Source: JAJTFW01 sp964534995
GTDB lineage: Bacteria; Bacteroidota; Bacteroidia; AKYH767-A; OLB10
Length of the DNA stretch: 14,098 bases
NCBI GenBank assembly: GCA_964534995.1
Contig: CAZHSC010000089.1
Coordinates: 1 to 14,098, forward strand
Direction of reading: 5' to 3'
A program made the position numbers and the translations under genes. The notes below the pieces were generated by a model, which saw only the letters and a program-made list of their open reading frames with translations, was not told the DNA's origin and did no database searches. Of the stretch, positions 1-7,143 are shown in pieces; the first letter of the stretch is position 1, and every line of letters starts with the position of its first letter.

Positions 1-67
1 TTTCAACATCAATACAAAATCAAATTAAAGTTGCATTAGAAACTTGATAGGAAGACATTTAAACCTG

Positions 68-86
68 TTTGTATCCTTTTTACAAA
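68..86 (-). terminator. Weak hairpin downstream of secA
   Basis: A perfect 6-bp inverted repeat (TTTGTA / TACAAA) with a 7-nt loop lies 15 bases past the secA stop codon. An outer CCTG/CAGG pair at 64-67 and 93-96 is not in register with it. Read on the minus strand, the stem is AT-rich and is followed by CAGGTTTAAATG rather than a run of T. It is at best a weak intrinsic terminator and could be chance in AT-rich DNA. Confidence 0.22.
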
Positions 87-101
87 GTATTACAGGCCCT
101 C

Positions 102-3100
102 TTACGAATTCTCAACCATCGCCCCATGGCAACTTTTGTATTTCTTTCCTGACCCGCATGGACATGGATCATTCCTGCCCACTTTGTTTTCATTACGGGC
201 CGGCTCATGTTTTACGGGTGGAGGCGGACCCTGGGGAGGTGCATCGCCGTTAGGTGGTCTTGTGCTGGATACATTTTGCCTGAACTCATCATGTGTGGTT
301 TTGAGTTTGCTCATGTCCGTTCGCTGCGGTTGAGGCGCTTGTTTCACCTGCTGTGGTTCCTCAATGGCTACCTGGCCTTTAAACAGGAAGGACATAGTAT
401 CGCGGTTGACGCCCTCCAGCATTTTCTTGAACAGATCAAAAGACTCAAACTTATAAATCAGCAAAGGATCCTTCTGTTCATAGACTGCATTTTGTACGCT
501 TTGCTTTAAGTCATCCATCTCCCTCAGGTGTTCTTTCCATGCATCGTCAATAAGGCCAAGGGCAATGGTACGTTCAAAGGCGCGTATCATTTCAAGCCCA
601 CCTGACTCATAAGACTTACGGAGATTTGCCAGTACCTGTATGCCACGGATACCATCGCTGAAGGGAACCACGATGTTTTCAAACTGCTGCCCCTGCTGCT
701 CAAATACCTGCTTGATGATGGGGTATGCTCTCTCGGAAATAAACCTGGCTTTGTTGCGGTAATGCTCATCCAGGTGATTGAATATTTTCTCAGTGATTTC
801 TTCCGCTTTTCCGCTGAGAAATTCTTCTTTTGATACCGGTGACTCTACCGCGAAATGGCGGATGAGGTCGAGGTTGAAGTTGTCAGCGTCGCGGCTTTCC
901 TGATGGGTAATTATAAGGTTTTCTATCAGGTCGAATAACATATTCTGCAAATCCAGTGAGAGCCGTTCACCGTACAAAGCATGACGTCGTTTTTTGTAAA
1001 TTACTTCCCGTTGCGCGTTCATGACATCATCATACTCCAGCAGTCGCTTCCGGGTACCGAAGTGATTTTCTTCCACTTTGCGCTGTGCCCTTTCAATACT
1101 CTTCGTAATCATGCTGTGCTGGATCACCTCGCCTTCCTTAAGGCCCATCCGGTCCATGAGGCTTGCGATGCGCTCTGATCCGAACAGTCGCATCAGGTTG
1201 TCTTCCAGCGACACGAAGAACTGAGAAGATCCAGGGTCTCCCTGACGGCCTGAACGTCCGCGCAACTGCCGGTCCACACGTCGTGATTCATGACGCTCGG
1301 TTCCTATGATGGCAAGACCTCCGGCTTCTTTCACACCCGGTCCCAGTTTGATATCCGTACCGCGGCCAGCCATGTTGGTGGCAATGGTAACGGTGCCCGC
1401 CTGACCCGCCTGCGCAACGATTTCCGCTTCGCGTTGGTGTAATTTTGCATTGAGTACATTGTGTTTTATCTTTCGTTGCGTCAGCATCCTGCTCAGCAAC
1501 TCAGATACCTCCACCGAAGTAGTACCTACCAGCACCGGCCGGCCCGCTTCAGTAAGTTTTACAATTTCTTCAATAACGGCATTGTATTTTTCACGCGTGG
1601 TTTTGTACACCAGGTCTTCTTCATCTTTCCGGGTGATCTTTCTGTGTGTAGGAATCACCACGACATCAAGTTTATAGATCTGCCAGAATTCACCCGCTTC
1701 CGTTTCTGCCGTACCGGTCATACCTGCCAGCTTATGATACATCCGGAAGTAATTTTGCAGCGTAACGGTAGCATAGGTCTGTGTGGCGGCTTCTACTTTT
1801 ACATTTTCTTTCGCTTCAATGGCCTGGTGCAGTCCGTCGCTGTAACGCCTTCCTTCCAGCACGCGGCCGGTTTGTTCGTCCACAATTTTAATCTTACCTT
1901 CCTGAATGATGTATTCCACATCCTTTTCATAAAGGGTGTAGGCGCGCAAGAGCTGGTTGATGGTATGGATGCGCTCTCCTTTGATGGCAAAATCCCTGAG
2001 CAACTCATCTTTCTTAATGAGTTTTTCTTCCGGAGAGAGTGATGATTTTTCTATATCAGCCATAACAGAGCCTACATCCGGAAGTTCAAAAAAGTGTGGG
2101 TCGCTGGCGTTATGGCCGATCAGGTCAACCCCTTTTTCGGATAATTCAATACTGTGGTTTTTTTCGTCAATGACAAAGTATAACTCGGGATCTACCACCA
2201 TCCGCATCTGCCTTCCCTGCTCGGCCATGTATTGGTTTTCTGTTTTCTGAAGGAGGGCACGTACACCGGGTTCACTCAGGAATTTTATCAGTGCCCGGTG
2301 TTTGGGCATTCCCCGGTGCGCGCGCAGGAGTGAGAGGCCCACCTCTTCCTGCTTTTCCTTGTTATCAAAATTTTTCTTGGCTTCGGCGATGAGGGTGTTA
2401 ACATAATTACGCTGGGCATTGACAAGGATCTCCACCTTGGGTTTCAAAGTATGGAATTCCTGGTCATTTCCTTTGGGTGTAGGACCTGAAATGATCAGCG
2501 GGGTACGGGCATCATCAATCAACACCGAATCCACCTCATCCACAATGGCATAATGGTGCTCCCGTTGTACAATATCTTCCGGGCTGCGGGCCATATTGTC
2601 GCGCAGGTAGTCAAACCCGAATTCATTGTTGGTGCCGTAGGTAATATCTGCCTGATATGCTTTTCGGCGATCCGGGGAGTTAGGTTGGTGCTTGTCGATA
2701 CAGTCAACAGTGAGTCCCAGAAATTCAAAGAGGGGACCATTCCATTCCGAGTCCCTTTTGGCAAGGTAGTCGTTTACGGTAACAATGTGAACACCCCTTC
2801 CGGCCAGCGCGTTTAGATAAATCGGTAAGGTGGCCACCAGTGTTTTACCTTCTCCTGTTGCCATCTCCGAAATTTTTCCCTGGTGTAGCACCGTACCACC
2901 GATGAGCTGCACATCGTAATGCACCATGTCCCAGGTTACTTCATTGCCCGCAGCGGTCCATGTTTTCTTGTAGGTGGCAGTATCACCGTTGATGATAACA
3001 TGATTGCGTTTTGCGGCAAGGTCGCGGTCATGCTGAGTGGCCGTTACACTCAGATCGCCGGTTTCCTTAAAGCGCCTGGCAGCTTCCTTCACAACAGCAA

Positions 3101-3446
3101 ATGCTTCCGGATGGATTTCCATCAGCACCTCTTCTATTTTGGTGTTGCGCTCTTTCTTCAGCTCATCCACGCGGGTAAAAATCCGCTCCTTTTCATGGAG
3201 GTCCATATCAGGCTGGTTCTCGGCAGTAGCAGCAAGTTCCTTTAATTCCTGCTCTACATCAGCTATATAACTTTGAATGCGCTCACGAAAAGTGAACGTT
3301 TTAGATCGCAATTCATCATTGCTTAATGCCGCCAGTGCTGCAAATTCACCGTTTATTTTTTCTACAAACGGTAACAATTCCTTAAGGTCACGGTCAGATT
3401 TGCTGCCCAGGAAGCTTTTAAGGATTTTATTGATAAAATCAAACAT
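102..3446 (-). CDS. secA: Preprotein translocase ATPase SecA
   Basis: This is the motor ATPase that drives unfolded preproteins through the SecYEG channel at the inner membrane. It is 1114 aa. Visible landmarks are Walker A ATGEGKT with Lys201, the DEVD box at 303-306 followed by DDARTPLIISG, the GMTGTA motif, ATNMAGRGTDI, and the RRVDRQLRGRSGRQGDPG helicase region. The C-terminal zinc-binding motif CPCGSG...SCH has Cys1095, Cys1097, Cys1106 and His1107. Compared with E. coli SecA (901 aa), there is about 48 aa of extra coiled-coil-like sequence near residues 58-108 and a second insertion of about 60 aa within 323-420, both typical of Bacteroidota. I chose the ATG at 3446 because the protein then begins MFDFINKILKSFLG, matching the family. 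The in-frame ATG at 3524 would add 26 atypical residues and start upstream of the likely promoter. No Shine-Dalgarno site is visible. Confidence 0.97.
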   Translation of the reverse strand: MFDFINKILKSFLGSKSDRDLKELLPFVEKINGEFAALAALSNDELRSKTFTFRERIQSYIADVEQELKELAATAENQPDMDLHEKERIFTRVDELKKERNTKIEEVLMEIHPEAFAVVKEAARRFKETGDLSVTATQHDRDLAAKRNHVIINGDTATYKKTWTAAGNEVTWDMVHYDVQLIGGTVLHQGKISEMATGEGKTLVATLPIYLNALAGRGVHIVTVNDYLAKRDSEWNGPLFEFLGLTVDCIDKHQPNSPDRRKAYQADITYGTNNEFGFDYLRDNMARSPEDIVQREHHYAIVDEVDSVLIDDARTPLIISGPTPKGNDQEFHTLKPKVEILVNAQRNYVNTLIAEAKKNFDNKEKQEEVGLSLLRAHRGMPKHRALIKFLSEPGVRALLQKTENQYMAEQGRQMRMVVDPELYFVIDEKNHSIELSEKGVDLIGHNASDPHFFELPDVGSVMADIEKSSLSPEEKLIKKDELLRDFAIKGERIHTINQLLRAYTLYEKDVEYIIQEGKIKIVDEQTGRVLEGRRYSDGLHQAIEAKENVKVEAATQTYATVTLQNYFRMYHKLAGMTGTAETEAGEFWQIYKLDVVVIPTHRKITRKDEEDLVYKTTREKYNAVIEEIVKLTEAGRPVLVGTTSVEVSELLSRMLTQRKIKHNVLNAKLHQREAEIVAQAGQAGTVTIATNMAGRGTDIKLGPGVKEAGGLAIIGTERHESRRVDRQLRGRSGRQGDPGSSQFFVSLEDNLMRLFGSERIASLMDRMGLKEGEVIQHSMITKSIERAQRKVEENHFGTRKRLLEYDDVMNAQREVIYKKRRHALYGERLSLDLQNMLFDLIENLIITHQESRDADNFNLDLIRHFAVESPVSKEEFLSGKAEEITEKIFNHLDEHYRNKARFISERAYPIIKQVFEQQGQQFENIVVPFSDGIRGIQVLANLRKSYESGGLEMIRAFERTIALGLIDDAWKEHLREMDDLKQSVQNAVYEQKDPLLIYKFESFDLFKKMLEGVNRDTMSFLFKGQVAIEEPQQVKQAPQPQRTDMSKLKTTHDEFRQNVSSTRPPNGDAPPQGPPPPVKHEPARNENKVGRNDPCPCGSGKKYKSCHGAMVENS

Positions 3447-3472
3447 GATATTTTTAAGAATTCGTAGAAGCG

Positions 3473-3480
3473 CAAAGGTA
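3473..3480 (-). promoter_or_regulatory. Candidate -7 element of secA
   Basis: On the minus strand the sequence reads TACCTTTG, which fits the Bacteroidota -7 consensus TAnnTTTG. It lies 26 bases before the chosen secA start and would give a leader of about 20 nt. No clear TTTG is seen about 20 bp further upstream, so the call rests on one element. Confidence 0.4.
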
Positions 3481-3896
3481 CGTTTTATTAAGTAGATGTG
3501 AACCAGGGCTTGCTGTCTGAACATCTATTGTAATGCATTGTATAATAAAGGTATAGTATTCGTATTATTTCTTTCCCTCTCTTCAGGCTACCGCGGCTAA
3601 ATAAATTGGGGCAAGGAGGCTGTGGGCCTGCAGGCCTCTTACTGTTTTAAAATTGTATTATTCAAGGATCCATAGATTTGGCATACGGGAAAAAATACGG
3701 CCTGTGTTCAATGGTGATCAGGTGAATTTCGCCTGTTGGTTTTTGACATATTACCTTAAAGTTATTCTTAGCAGGATGTATAAACCCGTATTCACTTTTT
3801 TTATCATGGCCGGTTTTACTTGTGAATAATGAAGCGCATTTGAGATTTGTATTCCTTTAACAATATTCCTTGCCTGGATGATGTTAGTTTATTTTA

Positions 3897-3928
3897 CTTG
3901 ACTCGAATGTGATCAGCAACTATCTTTG
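3897..3928 (+). promoter_or_regulatory. Candidate promoter of the 160-aa gene
   Basis: The -7 element TATCTTTG at 3921-3928 matches TAnnTTTG exactly. A CTTG (TTTG-like) -33 element lies at 3897-3900 with a 20-bp spacer, the spacing expected for the Bacteroidota housekeeping sigma factor. The start codon lies 27 bases past the -7 element, giving a leader of about 23 nt. This is the best-formed two-part promoter in the window. Confidence 0.6.
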
Positions 3929-3955
3929 GCTTTCACCGTGTAAAAACCTGATGCT

Positions 3956-4438
3956 ATGTTTTGGAATAATGATGATGATTTTGATGAGGCTTCCTTTAAT
4001 GATGATGTAAATAACGAAGCCTTGAGCGAAATAAGGAAGGAGCATGAGCGTATTTATAATATGGGTATCATGATTAAGGCAAAGCAGATTTATGATTTGG
4101 TATATGCGCTCACCGACACATTTACAGAAAACGATGACCTCACTTCTCATTACCGTGAAATTATGCTGGGTGATGCAGGGATTATCGTTTCAAAGATTGC
4201 AGGGGCCGAAAGCGGTGATATCTATACGTTAAGAATGGAAAATGCCGTGCAGGTTAAGGTAGCAGCTAAAAACCTGCTGGCGCAAACTTCAGGACTGCGC
4301 ATGCTGGGGATTTCGGAACCGCATTATCTTCAGTTGTTAAGGGATGAAATCGACGAGTTTAGATTACTTTTTGTGGAGTGGGTGGCCGCCTTCGATAAAA
4401 GAAAGGATGTCCCCGATAACTGGGGATTATTTTATTGA
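3956..4438 (+). CDS. Unrecognised 160-aa acidic protein
   Basis: I do not recognise this family. The protein has 160 residues and no signal peptide or membrane segment, so it is probably cytoplasmic. The first 20 residues are strongly acidic (MFWNNDDDFDE...) and look disordered. The rest alternates charged and hydrophobic residues and reads as mostly helical, with one long helix from about residue 20 to 60. It ends in an aromatic tail, DNWGLFY. The start at 3956 is preceded by a well-formed promoter and is the only sensible one; an ATG at 3951 is out of frame. It stands alone as a single-gene unit, convergent with the MFS gene 9 bp away and divergent from secA 509 bp away. Coding character is supported by codon pattern and promoter placement. 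Function cannot be inferred. Confidence 0.82.
   Translation: MFWNNDDDFDEASFNDDVNNEALSEIRKEHERIYNMGIMIKAKQIYDLVYALTDTFTENDDLTSHYREIMLGDAGIIVSKIAGAESGDIYTLRMENAVQVKVAAKNLLAQTSGLRMLGISEPHYLQLLRDEIDEFRLLFVEWVAAFDKRKDVPDNWGLFY
4410..4436 (+). terminator. Terminator-like hairpin overlapping the end of the 160-aa gene
   Basis: A 5-bp stem TCCCC / GGGGA at 4410-4426 encloses the loop GATAACT and is followed by the T-rich stretch TTATTTTATT. The hairpin lies inside the last codons of the gene, just before its TGA at 4436. The shape fits an intrinsic terminator, but the stem is short and codon constraint could also explain it. Confidence 0.35.
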
Positions 4439-4447
4439 GCAACTTTT

Positions 4448-5671
4448 TTAAAGGTGCAGGGATTTTAATTTAGGCGCCGCTTTCCAGGTTATGCCAACTA
4501 CCGCCAGCGTCATGCATCCGCCAAATACTACCGAATTGACAAGTCCGAGCAGCCGCGCGGCCAAACCCGACTCAAAGGCGCCGATTTCATTGGAGGAACC
4601 CACAAAGATGCTGTTAACGGCCGACACCCTGCCTCTCATTTCATCGGGTGTATAACTCTGCAAAATGGTGGAACGTATCACCACGCTGACATTGTCAAAC
4701 ATACCGCTCAGCAACAGCAACAGGAATGATAACAGGTAACTTTTTGATAGCGCGAATCCGATCATGCATACACCGAAAGCCGCAACGCACCACAACATCA
4801 GTTTGCCGGCTCCTTTTGAAGGGGGGCGAAAAGCCATGATGATGGCCATGATTACCGCGCCGGTGGCCGGTGCCGACCTCAGGAAACCGAGTCCCTCAGG
4901 CCCCGTATGCAATATCTCGTCGGCGAAGGCGGGTAGTAACGCTACCGCCCCTCCGAAAAGTACCGCGAATAAATCAAGGCTCACCGCCGACAGCAATATC
5001 TGCTGACTGAAAAAGAACTTTATTCCCTTGCGAAGGGAGGTGGCAATGGATTCCTCACGGTTGACAGCCTGCATCGCTTCATTTTTTATACTTACATAGC
5101 ACACCAGCACTACCAGCATCAGCAGGCAAACAATGATACTTGTAATGCCGGGTCCCAGCCAGGCATAGCATATACCTCCCAAGGCCGGGCCGCTCACAGC
5201 GCCTACCTGCCATAAACTGCTGTTCCAGACCGATGCGTTTACATATTTTTCCTTCGGCAGCAGCTGGCCCCAGAACGAGGATTGGGCGGGATTGTAAAAT
5301 CCTCGCGCCAGACCTATGAAGAAAATAACCATGTAGGCCGGCCAGGTGCCCGACTGGCTGGTATCATGAAAGGCATATATCACAAAAACTACGGATACCA
5401 GCAGCATCAACAGTGTGGAGGCAATCATCAGAGTACGGCGGTTATAACGGTCGGCCAGAAATCCTCCGGGTAAAGCCAGGGACAAGGCCGGGATGGCTTC
5501 AATAAGTCCGATCAGTCCAAGCGCGAAGGGATCCTTCGTAATCTTATATATCATCCAGCTGGCCACAATAGCCTGCATCTGTAAGGCTACCGTAAGTAAA
5601 AATTTCCCCAGTAGGAATAAGCGAAAACTGCCGTATTTCAAAGCAGCATATGGATCATGCCCTTGTTGCAT
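4448..5671 (-). CDS. MFS exporter, EntS/MFS_3-like
   Basis: This is a 407-aa inner-membrane protein with about 12 hydrophobic segments in two halves, separated by a polar loop near residues 195-215. The MFS motif A, GGFLADRYNRR, follows the second segment at about residues 69-79. The overall pattern resembles the enterobactin-exporter/MFS_3 type, with GLARGFYNPAQSSFWGQLLP around segment 4 and GRVSAVNSIFVGSSNEIGAF near segment 11. Such proteins are proton-driven effluxers of drugs, siderophores or other small molecules; the substrate cannot be read here. The start at 5671 gives a natural N-terminus (MQQGHDPYAALKYG). The gene is divergent from the NtrC-type regulator across only 78 bp, which makes it a candidate target of that system or its signal. 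It converges on the 160-aa gene with a 9-bp gap. Confidence 0.88.
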   Translation of the reverse strand: MQQGHDPYAALKYGSFRLFLLGKFLLTVALQMQAIVASWMIYKITKDPFALGLIGLIEAIPALSLALPGGFLADRYNRRTLMIASTLLMLLVSVVFVIYAFHDTSQSGTWPAYMVIFFIGLARGFYNPAQSSFWGQLLPKEKYVNASVWNSSLWQVGAVSGPALGGICYAWLGPGITSIIVCLLMLVVLVCYVSIKNEAMQAVNREESIATSLRKGIKFFFSQQILLSAVSLDLFAVLFGGAVALLPAFADEILHTGPEGLGFLRSAPATGAVIMAIIMAFRPPSKGAGKLMLWCVAAFGVCMIGFALSKSYLLSFLLLLLSGMFDNVSVVIRSTILQSYTPDEMRGRVSAVNSIFVGSSNEIGAFESGLAARLLGLVNSVVFGGCMTLAVVGITWKAAPKLKSLHL

Positions 5672-5676
5672 CGCTG

Positions 5677-5684
5677 CAAAACTA
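5677..5684 (-). promoter_or_regulatory. Candidate -7 element of the MFS gene
   Basis: The minus strand reads TAGTTTTG, fitting TAnnTTTG, and ends only 5 bases before the ATG at 5671. If used, the mRNA would be leaderless or almost so. No matching -33 TTTG is seen; that position is instead occupied by the palindrome at 5695-5707, which might mean activator dependence. Confidence 0.35.
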
Positions 5685-5694
5685 ATCTAAATAC

Positions 5695-5707
5695 AGAAAG
5701 CCTTTCT
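5695..5707. promoter_or_regulatory. Palindrome in the divergent control region
   Basis: AGAAAGCCTTTCT is a perfect inverted repeat with 6-base arms and a 1-base centre. It lies between the two divergent -7 elements, 10 bases from the MFS -7 element, about where a -33 box would be, and 27 bases from the regulator's -7 element. Position suggests an operator, but a palindrome this short can occur by chance. Confidence 0.3.
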
Positions 5708-5713
5708 CCACTT

Positions 5714-5742
5714 TTTGTTCTCTGTTTACTTTTTTATCTTTG
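5714..5742 (+). promoter_or_regulatory. Candidate promoter of the regulator-kinase operon
   Basis: The exact -7 octamer TATCTTTG at 5735-5742 is preceded by TTTG at 5714-5717 with a 17-bp spacer, a little short for the group. The first ATG follows after only 7 bases, so transcription would begin just before or at the start codon and yield a nearly leaderless message. No sigma-54 type GG-N10-GC motif was seen here, so autoactivation by the encoded activator is not indicated. Confidence 0.5.
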
Positions 5743-5749
5743 GAAAATA

Positions 5750-7123
5750 ATGAACATGCCTGCGCCACTTTCGGATGGGAGAGTCCTGCAAATATTTGTT
5801 GTAGAGGATGATTTGTGGTACAGTGAGCTATTGGTGCATCACATATCCCTTAATCCGGACAACAGGGTAAGTAAGTTTGAAAGCGCCTCCGGCCTGCTAC
5901 AAAACCTGAAGGAAAATACACCCGATGTGATTACCCTCGACTATTCATTGCCCGATATGAAAGGGGATGAGCTGTTAAAGAAGATACGGGCGGTCAATCC
6001 AGAAATAGCGGTGATCATTATTTCCGGGCAGGAAGATATCGCCACAGCCTTGAATCTTTTGAAGGAAGGCGCCTATGACTATTTTATAAAAAATGAACAA
6101 ACCCGTGAAAGGGTTTGGAATGCTATTAATAAGATCAGGGAAAGTGTTGCCCTCAAACAGGAAATCCAGGAGCTGCGTGAGCAAATCGGCCGCAAGTACG
6201 ATATACAACATTTACTTGTGGGCAATTGTGAAGCCATGCGTAAGGTTTTTTCACTGATTGTTCGTGCCGCGGCCACTAATATTAATGTTTCCATCAGCGG
6301 AGAAACGGGCACCGGCAAGGAGCTTGCCGCTAAAGCGATACATTTTAATTCGGGAAGGTCGAGGAAAGCATTTGTTGCGGTTAACCTGGCCTCTGTCCCC
6401 CGCGACCTTATCGAGAGTGAACTGTTCGGACATGAGAAAGGTGCCTTTACGGGAGCCGTTGCCATGCGTATCGGTAAGTTTGAAGAAGCCAGCGGTGGAA
6501 CGATTTTCCTCGATGAAATTGCCGACCTGGATGTAAGCCTACAGGTGAAATTGCTCAGGGTACTTCAGGAACGTGAAGTATCACGGGTGGGTGGCAATAC
6601 GCTTATCCCCATTGATGTAAGGGTGATCGTGGCGACACATAAAAATCTGCTGGAGGAAGTGAAGTCAGGGAGGTTCCGGGAGGATTTATATTACCGGCTG
6701 CTTGGTCTTCCCATTGTGATGCCCCCACTTCGTGAGCGCGGAAATGATATCCTGTTGATGGGTAAACATTTTCTCGATGCCTTCTGTACCTCTAATAAAC
6801 TGCCTAAAAAACACTTTAGCACCGAGGCCAGAGAGAAATTATTGTCATATCGCTACCCAGGTAATGTGAGGGAACTGAAAGCCGTTGTGGAACTGGCCGC
6901 GGTAATGACGGATGCCGATGTGATTTGCGCGGAAGATATCTCCTTTACTGCAGCCAAAACCCCTGCCGACCTGCTGGACCAGGATCTGACCCTGGAAGAA
7001 TATACACACCATATCATCCGACATTACCTCGACCGCTTCGACAATAATGTGCTGGAAGTGGCCAGGAGACTGGATGTTGGCAAGTCAACCATATATCGCC
7101 TGATCAAAGAAGGTAAGTTATAA
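5750..7123 (+). CDS. NtrC-family sigma-54-dependent response regulator
   Basis: This 457-aa cytoplasmic transcription activator opens sigma-54 promoters. Domains in order: receiver (about 12-128) with acidic pair Asp20/Asp21, phospho-acceptor Asp64 (TLDYSLPDMKG), Ser92 and Lys114; a helical linker (about 127-150); an AAA+ domain with Walker A GETGTGKE (184-191), the sigma-54 contact loop GAFTGA (231-236), Walker B GGTIFLDE (249-256) and the arginine-containing segment REDLYYR (310-316); and a C-terminal Fis-type helix-turn-helix (about 426-457, ARRLDVGKSTIYRLIKEGKL). All catalytic residues look intact. Start at 5750 (MNM; 5756 also possible) because the longer frame from 5657 runs into the divergent MFS gene and across the promoter. 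The kinase follows after 20 bp, so the two are one operon and the kinase HPt domain is the likely phosphodonor to Asp64. Confidence 0.95.
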   Translation: MNMPAPLSDGRVLQIFVVEDDLWYSELLVHHISLNPDNRVSKFESASGLLQNLKENTPDVITLDYSLPDMKGDELLKKIRAVNPEIAVIIISGQEDIATALNLLKEGAYDYFIKNEQTRERVWNAINKIRESVALKQEIQELREQIGRKYDIQHLLVGNCEAMRKVFSLIVRAAATNINVSISGETGTGKELAAKAIHFNSGRSRKAFVAVNLASVPRDLIESELFGHEKGAFTGAVAMRIGKFEEASGGTIFLDEIADLDVSLQVKLLRVLQEREVSRVGGNTLIPIDVRVIVATHKNLLEEVKSGRFREDLYYRLLGLPIVMPPLRERGNDILLMGKHFLDAFCTSNKLPKKHFSTEAREKLLSYRYPGNVRELKAVVELAAVMTDADVICAEDISFTAAKTPADLLDQDLTLEEYTHHIIRHYLDRFDNNVLEVARRLDVGKSTIYRLIKEGKL

Positions 7124-7143
7124 TTAATTTCATTTTTACACGA

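Larger units (their letters stand above)
3447..3955. other. Gene-poor intergenic region between secA and the 160-aa gene
   Basis: No credible intact gene is visible here. It holds the secA promoter candidate at its left end and the promoter of the plus-strand gene at its right end. In the middle is a perfect 12-bp palindrome, GGCCTGCAGGCC, at 3625-3636. On the minus strand, 3662-3856 is an open frame of 64 codons without any ATG, GTG or TTG start. Its last residues read FFPYAKSMDP before a TGA. It may be a decayed gene end or chance. No tRNA, riboswitch or insertion-sequence ends were recognised. Confidence 0.6.

Noticed and set aside
1461..2042. 193-codon plus-strand open frame inside secA
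   Set aside because: It lies wholly antisense to well-conserved SecA sequence, with residue composition typical of a shadow frame and no promoter.
3447..3524. N-terminal extension of SecA to the ATG at 3524
   Set aside because: The 26 extra residues do not resemble any SecA start, and the extension crosses the likely -7 element at 3473-3480. MFDFINKILKSFLG at 3446 is the family-like start.
3625..3636. 12-bp palindrome GGCCTGCAGGCC as terminator or attachment site
   Set aside because: There is no T-run after it, no second copy in the window and no mobile gene nearby. A restriction-site-like palindrome by chance is enough.
3967..4008. GATGAT-rich stretch as a microsatellite
   Set aside because: It encodes the Asp-rich start of the 160-aa protein and is too irregular to be a slippage repeat.
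5657..5749. Longer start for the response regulator at 5657
   Set aside because: It would overlap the divergent MFS gene's start and span the promoter region. The receiver fold begins only after residue 10 of the shorter form.
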